Shown one piece after another: positions 1-6,789 of a stretch of DNA of 8,837 bases. The position numbers and the translations under genes were made by a program. The first letter of the stretch is position 1. Every line of letters begins with the position of its first letter. Origin of the DNA: Paucimonas sp. (GTDB lineage: Bacteria > Pseudomonadota > Gammaproteobacteria > Burkholderiales > Burkholderiaceae_D); assembly GCA_029266815.1 (NCBI GenBank), contig JAQSWC010000100.1:1-8837 (forward strand), in the 5' to 3' direction. Under the pieces are notes generated by a model. The model did no database searches and had not been told where the DNA came from. It saw nothing but the letters and a program-made list of their open reading frames with translations.

Positions 1-111
1 AATAAAGAATACAAAACAAAAAGCAATGCTGAATTCTCTGCCTTGGCGAAGAGTACAACTCTGTGAATAAAGTCGTGAATTCCATCCTATTGCCCGCGAT
101 GTTCCACGCTC
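1..111. other. Window edge, no supported gene
   Basis: This stretch follows the hemE stop codon in the hemE direction. The first 50 bases are AT-rich. A short minus-strand frame opens with ATG at 85 and stays open to the window edge (28 codons visible), but it has no clear ribosome binding site and I recognise nothing in it. A 14-codon plus-strand frame at 26-70 is equally unsupported. I see no clear hairpin plus T-run that would end hemE transcription. Confidence 0.5.
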
Positions 112-1203
112 TTAACCACCAGTAGCGTGATACCTCCTGCTGACTTCATGTACCGCGTCCACCAGCACCGTTACTGCATCCGGAGGGGTGTACTGAGAGA
201 TACCGTGCCCGAGGTTGAATACGTGTCCGCTGCCCATGCCGTGCTTACCGTAGGCGGCCAAGACGGCGGCAACTTCCTGGCGGATTTGCTCCGGCCCTGA
301 AAACAGGACGTTCGGGTCCAGATTGCCCTGCAACGCGACACGGTCGGCTGTCCGTGCGCGGGCTTTGCCAAGATTTACGGTCCAGTCCAGCCCTACCGCG
401 TCAGCTCCCGAGTCGGCGATCTCCTCGAGCCACAGGCCGCCACCCTTGGTAAACACGATGCAGGGAATCCGCATGCCGTCGTGCTCCCGCTTCAGGCCGC
501 GTATCACCTCGTTCATGTAGTGAAGCGAAAACTTCTGATAAACACCGTCGGCCAGCGCACCACCCCAAGTATCGAAGATCATCACCGCCTGTGCGCCCGC
601 CTCGATCTGGGCATTCAGGTACTTGGCGACGGACGCCGCATTCACCGACAGTATCCGGTGCATCAGGTCGGGCCGGCTGTAAAGCATGGTCTTGACCGTG
701 CGGAAATCGTCGGAACCGCCGCCTTCCACCATGTAGCAAGCCAGCGTCCAGGGGCTGCCGGAAAATCCGATCAGCGGCACGCGGCCGTTGAGCGCGGTGC
801 GGATCTGCGTTACCGCGTCGAACACATACTGCAACGAGCCGGGCTCCGGTTCACGCAATGCCGCCACGGCAGCCTCGTCGCGCAAGGGCCTTTCGAACTT
901 CGGGCCTTCTCCTTCGGCAAAGTACAGCCCCAGGCCCATGGCATCCGGCACGGTCAGAATGTCGGAAAACAGGATCGCCGCATCCAGCGCATAGCGGTCC
1001 AGCGGCTGCAGCGTCACTTCAGTCGCGTAGTCCGGATTCTTGGCGAGGCCGAGGAACGATCCGGCGCGCTTGCGCGTGGCGTTGTACTCAGGCAGATAGC
1101 GTCCCGCCTGGCGCATCAGCCACAGCGGCGTGTAATCGGTCGGCTGGCGCAGCAGCGCGCGCAGGAAGGTGTCGTTCTTGAGTGGGGCAAATGTAGAAGG
1201 CAT
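112..1203 (-). CDS. hemE: Uroporphyrinogen decarboxylase
   Basis: This cytoplasmic enzyme removes the four acetate carboxyl groups of uroporphyrinogen III to give coproporphyrinogen III in haem synthesis. The predicted protein has 363 residues, close to the usual 350-360. Visible family motifs are LMRQAGRYLPEY (29-40, with the substrate-binding Arg31), AILFSDIL (76-83, with the catalytic Asp81), GFSGSPWTLACYMVEGG (146-162, with Tyr157), FDTWGG (210-215) and FNLGHGI (329-335, with His333). The frame is open upstream to 1374. I chose the ATG at 1203 because MPSTFAPLKNDTFLRALL lines up with the start of known HemE proteins, and the residues before it look non-coding. An in-frame ATG at 1227 would add eight residues. 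The ribosome binding site is weak (CGGA, in plus coordinates 1212-1215) and sits in a hairpin loop described separately. An unknown gene lies 61 bases upstream on the same strand and may be cotranscribed. Confidence 0.98.
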   Translation of the reverse strand: MPSTFAPLKNDTFLRALLRQPTDYTPLWLMRQAGRYLPEYNATRKRAGSFLGLAKNPDYATEVTLQPLDRYALDAAILFSDILTVPDAMGLGLYFAEGEGPKFERPLRDEAAVAALREPEPGSLQYVFDAVTQIRTALNGRVPLIGFSGSPWTLACYMVEGGGSDDFRTVKTMLYSRPDLMHRILSVNAASVAKYLNAQIEAGAQAVMIFDTWGGALADGVYQKFSLHYMNEVIRGLKREHDGMRIPCIVFTKGGGLWLEEIADSGADAVGLDWTVNLGKARARTADRVALQGNLDPNVLFSGPEQIRQEVAAVLAAYGKHGMGSGHVFNLGHGISQYTPPDAVTVLVDAVHEVSRRYHATGG

Positions 1204-1227
1204 GGCAGATTTCCGTGAATCCGCCAT
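1202..1227 (-). promoter_or_regulatory. Hairpin covering the hemE start codon
   Basis: In the hemE transcript the bases complementary to 1218-1227 can pair with those complementary to 1202-1211. This gives a 10-bp stem with one G-U wobble (1222 with 1207) and a six-base loop at 1212-1217. The first two bases of the AUG at 1203 are inside the stem, and the loop (CACGGA) holds the only Shine-Dalgarno-like bases near this start. The pairing is read directly from the sequence. A role in controlling hemE translation is inference, and chance is possible. Confidence 0.4.
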
Positions 1228-1264
1228 TATCGCCGATCGCGGCACCGCGGTGACGCCGCGCGTG

Positions 1265-1807
1265 TCAACGCACGAGCGCGGCGCGCTCCTCTTCCGCCAG
1301 TTGCCGTATGTAGGCGGCGAAGTCCGGGTCTTCCCCGCGCAGCAATTGCGGCAGCAGGTAGTAGAAGTCGTCACGCCGGCACCATTCGCGCATGTAGTCG
1401 TCCCAGGAGCGCCAGCGCCGCAACGCGGTGCCGCTGAGGTCAGGCTGATACGCCACGATGTAGGCGCGCTCGAACAGCGAAATCAGCATCTCGAAAATGA
1501 TCAGCACACGCTCTCTCTGATCGGGCGCCCGATTTTCCGACATCGATTCGCTACGGAGCCGCAAGTCGGGATTGTCGAGCACGATTTTCAGGAAATCGTT
1601 GTAGGCGTTCTGCAGAAGCTGGTAAGCCTCTTCATCCTCCGCGTCGCGCTCCTTGCGCTGCTCGAAGAGGAAAATGAAAATCGCAAAAGGAAGGGCGATG
1701 ACGGTGACGACGAAGCTCGCAAGCTCCCAGTGGGCGGGATTGGACAAGAAGGCAAGCATGATGGTTGCGTGTTGTTTTGCCGTCGCGCCCGGCATGGAGC
1801 GAGGCAT
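1265..1807 (-). CDS. Unknown protein with one membrane segment
   Basis: I cannot name this family. The predicted 180-residue protein has one strongly hydrophobic stretch at about residues 28-49 (LASFVVTVIALPFAIFIFLF), followed at once by a charged segment (EQRKERDAEDEE). This suggests a single N-terminal membrane anchor with a largely helical cytoplasmic domain of about 130 residues. That domain is rich in aromatic and charged residues, for example RRWRSWDDYMREWCRRDDF (130-148) and LLRGEDPDF (155-163). The ATG at 1807 is chosen because AGGCGG lies eight bases before it (plus 1816-1821). A GTG at 1813 and an ATG at 1759 (starting MLAFLSNP, just before the hydrophobic segment) are alternatives. 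The gene ends 61 bases before hemE on the same strand and is divergent from glpD. Its codon pattern resembles that of its neighbours, so it is probably a real gene. Confidence 0.75.
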   Translation of the reverse strand: MPRSMPGATAKQHATIMLAFLSNPAHWELASFVVTVIALPFAIFIFLFEQRKERDAEDEEAYQLLQNAYNDFLKIVLDNPDLRLRSESMSENRAPDQRERVLIIFEMLISLFERAYIVAYQPDLSGTALRRWRSWDDYMREWCRRDDFYYLLPQLLRGEDPDFAAYIRQLAEEERAALVR

Positions 1808-1862
1808 GCGCACGACCGCCTATGTTATTTTCCCGAAGAAGGCCCGAAGATCACAGGCCGCA

Positions 1863-1891
1863 TCGGCAAACAGGAATGATTCCAATATAGC
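1863..1891 (+). promoter_or_regulatory. Possible sigma70 promoter for glpDK
   Basis: TCGGCA at 1863-1868 matches four of six bases of the -35 consensus. TATAGC at 1886-1891 matches four of six of the -10 consensus, and the spacer is 17 bases. Transcription would begin near 1898 and give a leader of about 50 bases that contains the repeat cluster at 1906-1932. The match is modest and is the best I found in the gap between the divergent genes. Confidence 0.3.
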
Positions 1892-1905
1892 AGATGCGCG
1901 TGGTT

Positions 1906-1932
1906 CTGCCGGTACCGCTGCCGTTGCGGCAG
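1906..1932 (+). repeat. Repeat cluster in the glpD leader
   Basis: CTGCCG occurs at 1906-1911 and again at 1918-1923, and its reverse complement CGGCAG is at 1927-1932. Between the two direct copies is the perfect 8-base palindrome CGGTACCG (1910-1917). The inverted copy can pair with either direct copy, giving a hairpin with a 3-base or a 15-base loop, and these two structures exclude each other. The cluster ends five bases before the ribosome binding site of glpD. It could be an operator or a leader RNA structure. The sequence alone does not decide this. Confidence 0.45.
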
Positions 1933-1947
1933 GCATAAAGGACAACC

Positions 1948-3489
1948 ATGAGCGGCAAGACTCAACTCGATTACGACGTGCTGGTAGTGGGAGGCGGCAT
2001 CAACGGTGCCGGCATTGCGCGCGATGCGGCGGGCCGTGGATTGAGGGTGGCGCTATGCGAAAAGGATGACCTCGCCTCGCACACCTCGTCCGCCTCGACC
2101 AAGTTGATCCACGGCGGGCTGCGCTACCTGGAGCATCATGAATTCGGCCTGGTGCGCAAGGCGCTGATCGAGCGTGAGGTGCTGCTACGCTCCGCTCCGC
2201 ACATCATGTGGCCCCTGCGATTCGTCATGCCGCATGATGCCGGCCAGCGTCCATCATGGATGATCCGAGCCGGCATGTTCATCTACGATCATCTTGCGCG
2301 CCGTGAACTGCTGCCGGCTTCAAGAACGGTCGATCTGCGGCGGCATGAGGCCGGCGGACCGCTGAAACGCGATTTCAAGCGCGGCTTCGTCTATTCCGAC
2401 GGCTGGGTGGACGACGCCCGGCTGGTGGTGCTGAATGCCGTGGACGCTGCGGAAAAAGGCGCTGCCGTCTTCACGCGCACGCTCTGCGAATCGGCGGTTC
2501 AGCAGGATGGCCACTGGCTCGTCTCGCTGCGCAGCGGGGATGGCACGCGCGAACTCAATGTGCGCTGCATCGTCAATGCCGCCGGCCCCTGGGTGCTGCA
2601 GTTTCTTCAGTCGACCGCGCATCATTCGGCATCGCGCGCAGTGCGCCTCATCAAGGGCAGCCACATTATCGTGCGTTCGCTGTTCGAGCATTCCCACGCT
2701 TACATTTTTCAGCATTCCGATAAACGCATCGTCTTCGCCATTCCCTACGAAAAGGAATTCACGTTGATCGGCACTACCGACATTGAGTATCGCGGCGATG
2801 CCGGCCAGGTTGCGATTGATGAGGCCGAGATTGCCTACCTGTGCGAACTGTCCAACCACTATTTTTCGAAAACGATCACGCCAGACGACGTGGTCTGGTC
2901 CTACTCGGGAGTGCGTCCGCTGGTGGACGATGAACACGCCGAAGCGTCGGCGGTGACGCGGGACTACCGCTTTGAGTACCACGACGAAGGCGCGCCCTTG
3001 CTATCGATTTTCGGCGGCAAGATCACCACCTTCCGCAAGCTGGCGGAAGAGGCGGTCGACCTGATCTCGCCGGCGCTGGGCAATCGTTGCGGCCCATGGA
3101 CGCGCGATGCCTGCCTGCCCGGCGGAGACCTGTTTGCCACACATCCCGAAAACCGCGCAGTGCGCGAGTTCGCCCGGTTCCAGTCGCAACTGCAATCGGA
3201 GTACCCGTGGCTGCCGGCGTCGCTCGCATTGCGGTATTCGCGCGCCTATGGCACGAGAACCCGCGCACTGCTCGACAATTGCACAAGCATGGTCGATCTC
3301 GGCCAGGAAATAGCTCCGGGGCTTTATGCCAGGGAAGCCGCCTATCTGGTCGAGCATGAGTGGGCGCGATCGGCCGAGGATATTCTCTGGCGCCGCACCA
3401 AGCTCGGCCTGCATGCGCCCGCAGGCGGCGACAAGCGCCTCGATGATTGGCTGGCGGCGTATCGGATGAAGAAGGAGGCCGCTGCATGA
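1948..3489 (+). CDS. glpD: Aerobic glycerol-3-phosphate dehydrogenase
   Basis: This FAD enzyme sits on the inner face of the cytoplasmic membrane, oxidises glycerol 3-phosphate to dihydroxyacetone phosphate and passes electrons to quinone. The 513-residue protein is close to the 501 of E. coli GlpD. It starts with a dinucleotide-binding fold, DVLVVGGGINGAGIARDAAG (10-29), then the family motif SSASTKLIHGGLRYLEHHEF (47-66). Later come CIVNAAGPW (207-215), FGGKITTFRKLAEEAV (355-370) and the C-terminal motif EWARSAEDILWRRTKLGL (471-488). The ATG at 1948 has AAAGGA five bases upstream (1937-1942). The stop overlaps the start of glpK in ATGA, so the two are almost certainly translated from one message. 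No glpF or glpR is in the window, so glycerol uptake and specific regulation must be encoded elsewhere or be absent. Confidence 0.98.
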   Translation: MSGKTQLDYDVLVVGGGINGAGIARDAAGRGLRVALCEKDDLASHTSSASTKLIHGGLRYLEHHEFGLVRKALIEREVLLRSAPHIMWPLRFVMPHDAGQRPSWMIRAGMFIYDHLARRELLPASRTVDLRRHEAGGPLKRDFKRGFVYSDGWVDDARLVVLNAVDAAEKGAAVFTRTLCESAVQQDGHWLVSLRSGDGTRELNVRCIVNAAGPWVLQFLQSTAHHSASRAVRLIKGSHIIVRSLFEHSHAYIFQHSDKRIVFAIPYEKEFTLIGTTDIEYRGDAGQVAIDEAEIAYLCELSNHYFSKTITPDDVVWSYSGVRPLVDDEHAEASAVTRDYRFEYHDEGAPLLSIFGGKITTFRKLAEEAVDLISPALGNRCGPWTRDACLPGGDLFATHPENRAVREFARFQSQLQSEYPWLPASLALRYSRAYGTRTRALLDNCTSMVDLGQEIAPGLYAREAAYLVEHEWARSAEDILWRRTKLGLHAPAGGDKRLDDWLAAYRMKKEAAA

Positions 3490-4988
3490 GCAAATATATT
3501 CTCGCTGTTGACCAAGGCACCACGAGTTCGCGCGCCATCCTGTTCGACCGCAGCGGCAAAGCGCACGGCGTCGCTCAAAAGGAATTCAGCCAGATATTTC
3601 CGCAGCCCGGTTGGGTGGAACACGATGCCGACGAGATCTGGCAGACGCAGCTCGACGTCATGCGCGCCGTGCTCAGGGAAAGTCATTTGGCTCCCGGCGA
3701 CATTGCCGCCATAGGCATTACCAACCAGCGCGAAACGACCGTCGTCTGGAACCGCCGCACTGGCGAACCGGTTTCCAACGCCATCGTATGGCAGGACCGC
3801 CGCACCGCTGCGTTCTGTGACGAACTGAAAGGCGCCGGCATGGAAGCGCTGATTCGGCACCGGACAGGGCTGGTGCTTGATCCGTATTTTTCCGGCACCA
3901 AGCTGCGCTGGCTGCTCGATCACGTTCCCGGCGCGAGGCTGGCTGCGGAAAAAGGCGAACTGGCTTTCGGCACCATCGATTCGTGGCTGATCTTCAAGCT
4001 TTCGGGCGAGCATGTCACCGATGCCAGCAATGCCTCGCGCACGCTTCTGTTCGACATTCATGTTGGAGACTGGAGCGACGAACTGCTGGCGCTGTTCGGC
4101 ATTCCGCGAGCCATGTTGCCGCGGGTCGTGCCCAGCAGCGGCGCCGTCGCCCACGTCCGTGAAGAGATATTGGGGGCGCCCGTTCCGATCGCCGGAATTG
4201 CCGGCGACCAGCAGGCTGCCACCTTCGGGCAGGCTTGCCACTCGCCGGGCATGGCGAAGAACACCTACGGCACCGGCTGCTTCATGCTGCTGAATACAGG
4301 GGCGCGCGCCATCGAATCGAATAACCACCTGCTGACCACTGTCGGCTGGACCTTGCACGGCGATCTTCAACGCCCTACCGATTTCATGCTGGAGGGCAGC
4401 GTCTTCATGGCCGGCGCCATCGTTCAATGGCTGCGCGATGGGTTGGGCATCATCGAAAAGTCGGCGGATGTCGAGGTGCTGGCAGCCAGCGTGCCGGACA
4501 GCGGAGGCGTAATCTTCGTGCCCGCGTTTGCCGGCCTTGGCGCGCCTTACTGGGATGCCTATGCGCGCGGCACCCTCATCGGCATGACCCGCGGCACCAC
4601 CAAAGCTCATATTGCGCGAGCGGCGCTGGAAAGCATCGCATACCAGAGCGCAGAACTGGCGGAGGCCATGCAGAAAGATGCCGGCATCGGTTTGAAAGAG
4701 TTGCGGGTTGACGGAGGCGCATCCCGCAACGACCTGCTGATGCAGTTCCAGGCCGATGTACTGGGCGTGCCGGTCATCAGGCCGGTGGTAACGGAAACCA
4801 CGGCACTGGGCGCTGCCTATCTGGCGGGACTGGCCGTCGGCTTCTGGTCATCGATGGAAGAGATTGCAGCGATGTGGCAAGTGGAGCGCCGCTTCGAACC
4901 GAGCATGCCTGCGCGTGAGAGAACGGAACGGCTATTGCAATGGCGGCGTGCGGTGGAACGTGCCCGCGGCTGGGCAAGCCACTCCTAG
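3486..4988 (+). CDS. glpK: Glycerol kinase
   Basis: This cytoplasmic enzyme phosphorylates glycerol with ATP to give sn-glycerol 3-phosphate, the substrate of the GlpD encoded just upstream. The protein has 500 residues, the normal length. Motifs are the phosphate loop DQGTTSSR (9-16), glycerol-binding Arg82-Glu83 (in TNQRETT), Tyr134 and Asp241 (in GIAGDQQAA), the first FGGY-type signature around YFSGTKLRWLLD (134-145) and the second around GTLIGMTRG to ARAALE (362-382). The start at 3486 is set by AAGGAGG at 3472-3478, seven bases upstream, and by the ATGA overlap with the glpD stop. Compared with my memory of E. coli GlpK, the glycine-rich loop with Arg236 that binds fructose 1,6-bisphosphate is about three residues shorter and has Pro232 in place of that arginine. 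The C-terminal segment that binds IIA-Glc is also changed (PSMPARERTE at 472-481). Classical feedback control is therefore probably absent. Confidence 0.98.
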   Translation: MSKYILAVDQGTTSSRAILFDRSGKAHGVAQKEFSQIFPQPGWVEHDADEIWQTQLDVMRAVLRESHLAPGDIAAIGITNQRETTVVWNRRTGEPVSNAIVWQDRRTAAFCDELKGAGMEALIRHRTGLVLDPYFSGTKLRWLLDHVPGARLAAEKGELAFGTIDSWLIFKLSGEHVTDASNASRTLLFDIHVGDWSDELLALFGIPRAMLPRVVPSSGAVAHVREEILGAPVPIAGIAGDQQAATFGQACHSPGMAKNTYGTGCFMLLNTGARAIESNNHLLTTVGWTLHGDLQRPTDFMLEGSVFMAGAIVQWLRDGLGIIEKSADVEVLAASVPDSGGVIFVPAFAGLGAPYWDAYARGTLIGMTRGTTKAHIARAALESIAYQSAELAEAMQKDAGIGLKELRVDGGASRNDLLMQFQADVLGVPVIRPVVTETTALGAAYLAGLAVGFWSSMEEIAAMWQVERRFEPSMPARERTERLLQWRRAVERARGWASHS

Positions 4989-4993
4989 AACCC

Positions 4994-5021
4994 ATTCGGC
5001 CCGAATGCGGCGGCGCCTTTT
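4994..5021 (+). terminator. Weak possible terminator after glpK
   Basis: The 44-base gap between the converging glpK and hydrolase genes holds the inverted repeat ATTCGG-C-CCGAAT (4994-5006). In RNA it could form only a small stem of about four pairs. A GC-rich stretch (GCGGCGGCGCC) then runs into TTTTAT at 5018-5023. The hairpin and the T-run are not directly adjacent, so this is a weak candidate for a factor-independent terminator. Confidence 0.2.
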
Positions 5022-5032
5022 ATGTCAGAGCG

Positions 5033-6250
5033 CTATTTGCCTGTGGTTTCTTCCAGCTTGGGCGAACCGGCCATCTGCGACGAATCGGACCACACCACGC
5101 TGTCATTCACTGCATAGAGTTTGCACGGCACTGGACTTTGCTTTTCACAGTTGGCCAGCACTTGCTCCACCGGGTCATCACCGTCCTCGGCCCAGCTCCA
5201 TGCGCCGGTAGGCGATACTGCAAAAGCGCGCGGCAGGGATTTCGTCAGGAAGTCGCGGTAGGCTTCGCGCCCGTTGTCTTTCAAGAATGGAACGGCCTCG
5301 ATATTGTCGATCGCGGCAAAATCGGTTTTCTGAATCTTGTTGTCATCATTCAGCACCACGATTTCATCGGCGGGCATGCCGATCTGGCGCAGGAAATTCT
5401 CGGTTTCCGGCCACCAGACCTTCACGCCGTCCCAACTGCCGACCATGGCATGCGCATCCTGCTTGAACGTGCCGTAGGCAACGAGCTTGGCATTGCCGCC
5501 GGACCGCACGTAAGAGCGATGCATGCGCTGCGCAAGCTCCGGGCTGAAATGGCTGTCATTGGCGCCGTAGAACCACAGGCTTGGCACCATGGTATCGCGG
5601 CCGAAATCGCGGAAAGCGGAGATCAGTGAAGATTGCCATCTGCAGTCTCCGCCGTGAATGCGCAAGCCGCCGGCGAAGTTGATGACACCTTTGACTCCCG
5701 GATAACCGCGTGCGGCGAATGCCATGGCCGTCAGCCCGCCATAGGATTGGCCTGCAACGAGTATGCGGCTTCTGTCCACCCAGCTTTGTTTGCCCAGGTA
5801 ATTCAGGGCAGCCTGCAGATCGTCTGCCTGCGCCTTGCCGTTGCGCTCCATGTCGCATACGTATTCGGAATAATTGCCGCTGGAGCGCGCAAATCCTTTT
5901 CGCATTGGAATGACGACGGCATAGCCCCGCTTCACGAATTCGCGGCTCAACACTATGAAGCGGTCGCGCGTCTGTTGATGAGGATTGCCGACGGCCTTGC
6001 CGTGATTCATGACGACCAGCGGAAAGGGACCTTCACCCGGCGGCTTGAAGATCGTGGTTTCCAGTTGCACGCTTTCCGAACCGGATATGGCCGGAATCAT
6101 CACGACCTTCTCATCCAGGGAAGCGGTAACCATCGTCGTAATGGCCTGGCCGGGATTGGCCACCAGCAGCGAGCAGACAATACCAAAGCTGGCAGCCATA
6201 CTTGTCGCCCATCGCTTCGTCAACCGTCCGATTACAAGCTGTTGCCTCAT
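5033..6250 (-). CDS. Secreted alpha/beta hydrolase, dienelactone hydrolase type
   Basis: The 405-residue protein has an N-terminal export signal: a basic region (Arg9, Lys12, Arg13), a hydrophobic core at about 18-31, and a likely signal peptidase I site after GQA (34-36). A periplasmic or secreted location is therefore expected. The fold matches the alpha/beta hydrolases. It has an oxyanion-hole-like NHGK (82-85), a nucleophile elbow GQSYGG (167-172, Ser169), the acid in YGANDSH (228-234, Asp232) and the base in DAHAM (265-269, His267), so the catalytic triad is complete. Substrate cannot be told from sequence; an ester, lactone or peptide bond is possible. After about residue 305 there is an extra domain of about 90 residues with two cysteines (Cys368, Cys376) in the segment ending CKLYAVNDSVVW. 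No strong ribosome binding site is visible at 6250, and an ATG at 6199 would shorten the signal too much. The gene converges on glpK. Confidence 0.9.
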   Translation of the reverse strand: MRQQLVIGRLTKRWATSMAASFGIVCSLLVANPGQAITTMVTASLDEKVVMIPAISGSESVQLETTIFKPPGEGPFPLVVMNHGKAVGNPHQQTRDRFIVLSREFVKRGYAVVIPMRKGFARSSGNYSEYVCDMERNGKAQADDLQAALNYLGKQSWVDRSRILVAGQSYGGLTAMAFAARGYPGVKGVINFAGGLRIHGGDCRWQSSLISAFRDFGRDTMVPSLWFYGANDSHFSPELAQRMHRSYVRSGGNAKLVAYGTFKQDAHAMVGSWDGVKVWWPETENFLRQIGMPADEIVVLNDDNKIQKTDFAAIDNIEAVPFLKDNGREAYRDFLTKSLPRAFAVSPTGAWSWAEDGDDPVEQVLANCEKQSPVPCKLYAVNDSVVWSDSSQMAGSPKLEETTGK

Positions 6251-6498
6251 GCCGTGAATTCCCGTTGCAAAACTGCTTGCCCGGTATCACTGTTGACGTG
6301 ACACCTTATTCTCGAGGGGCAATGTTCTGCATTCTAGGGAGCAGATTGAGGCACATCAATACTCGTTTATGCAACACAGCAAGATTATTTTGCGAAAACG
6401 TGTCAATCGGGCTAGATGAACTAACAAGAATCGCCGTTTTCTCGCGCAACCTTTCCATTCTTGCAGGGTCAATCGAAGACTTAGGAAATGGAGGAACA
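6251..6498. other. Divergent intergenic region, lower GC
   Basis: This 248-base gap separates the divergent hydrolase and small-protein genes and must hold promoters for both. The frame of the small gene is open back to 6202, but the translated extension has no family resemblance and no ribosome binding site of its own. TTGACG at 6293-6298 resembles a -35 box, but no convincing -10 follows at the right spacing. I see no RNA gene or clear repeat here. Confidence 0.4.
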
Positions 6499-6753
6499 AT
6501 GCGAGTAGATCTGTATCGACGGCCCGAGAATGACGGGCAATTTTCTTATCTTGTCGTACCTGAAGGTAAAGAAATTCCGCAGGAGGCTACTAATATCGAT
6601 TGGGAAACCCTGGAGCAGAATGTAGAACTGCAACGCACTAATGAAGATGAAATCGGCATCACTCTGGATGATGCAGAGAATCAATTCGCTGAAAAAGGAT
6701 ATGCAATCTCAAGCGTGAAACGGCTGAACGGACAAGGACTGTCTTCCCATTAG
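6499..6753 (+). CDS. Small acidic protein of unknown function (DUF6139-like)
   Basis: The 84-residue protein starts MRVDLYRRPENDGQFSYLVV and contains PEGKEIPQEATNIDWE (21-36), then an acidic middle (about 42-62) and AEKGYAISSV (64-73). From memory this pattern belongs to a small family of betaproteobacteria annotated as DUF6139. That name is recalled, not checked, and no function is known to me. There is no signal peptide, membrane segment or cysteine, so a soluble cytoplasmic protein is likely. GGAGG at 6490-6494, four bases before the ATG at 6499, fixes the start even though the frame is open further upstream. Third codon positions are clearly poorer in G and C than in glpD and glpK. The gene stands alone, with a hairpin just after its stop. 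Confidence 0.8.
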   Translation: MRVDLYRRPENDGQFSYLVVPEGKEIPQEATNIDWETLEQNVELQRTNEDEIGITLDDAENQFAEKGYAISSVKRLNGQGLSSH

Positions 6754-6767
6754 GAATATTCGCCGGC

Positions 6768-6789
6768 GAAAGAAAACTTATTTTCTTTC
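6768..6789 (+). terminator. AT-rich hairpin after the small gene
   Basis: GAAAGAAAA (6768-6776) and its exact complement TTTTCTTTC (6781-6789) form a 9-bp stem around the loop CTTA, 15 bases past the stop of the 84-residue protein. Four more GC pairs (6762-6767 area with 6794-6797) can extend it across a small bulge. In the plus direction the right arm is itself T-rich, which suits a terminator, but no long T-run follows. It may act in both directions. Confidence 0.45.

Noticed and set aside
481..1218. Long plus-strand frame of 245 codons opposite hemE
   Set aside because: It is fully inside a certain gene, on the other strand, with arginine- and histidine-rich low-complexity sequence typical of antisense frames in GC-rich DNA, and no ribosome binding site.
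1204..1374. N-terminal extension of hemE by up to 57 residues
   Set aside because: The extension is unlike any HemE N-terminus, is rich in Cys, Thr and Arg, and overlaps the end of the upstream gene. The start at 1203 aligns with known proteins.
2320..2982. Minus-strand frame of 220 codons opposite glpD
   Set aside because: It lies wholly inside glpD and has no family resemblance, so it is an antisense artefact.
3447..3485. Earlier start of glpK inside glpD
   Set aside because: The ATG at 3486 has an ideal ribosome binding site and gives the standard MSKYILAVDQGTTSSR start.
3342..4610. Minus-strand frame of 422 codons opposite glpK
   Set aside because: GlpK is certain across this region. 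The opposite frame has no recognisable motif and reflects codon bias of the plus-strand gene.
5012..5017. GGCGCC palindrome as a site
   Set aside because: A six-base palindrome is expected by chance in GC-rich DNA and nothing else marks it.
5633..6301. Plus-strand frame of 222 codons opposite the hydrolase
   Set aside because: It overlaps a hydrolase with a signal peptide and complete catalytic triad. The opposite frame shows no motif or start signal.
6202..6498. Extension of the 84-residue protein to 183 residues
   Set aside because: A clear GGAGG precedes the ATG at 6499, and the family N-terminus begins there. The upstream translation looks random.
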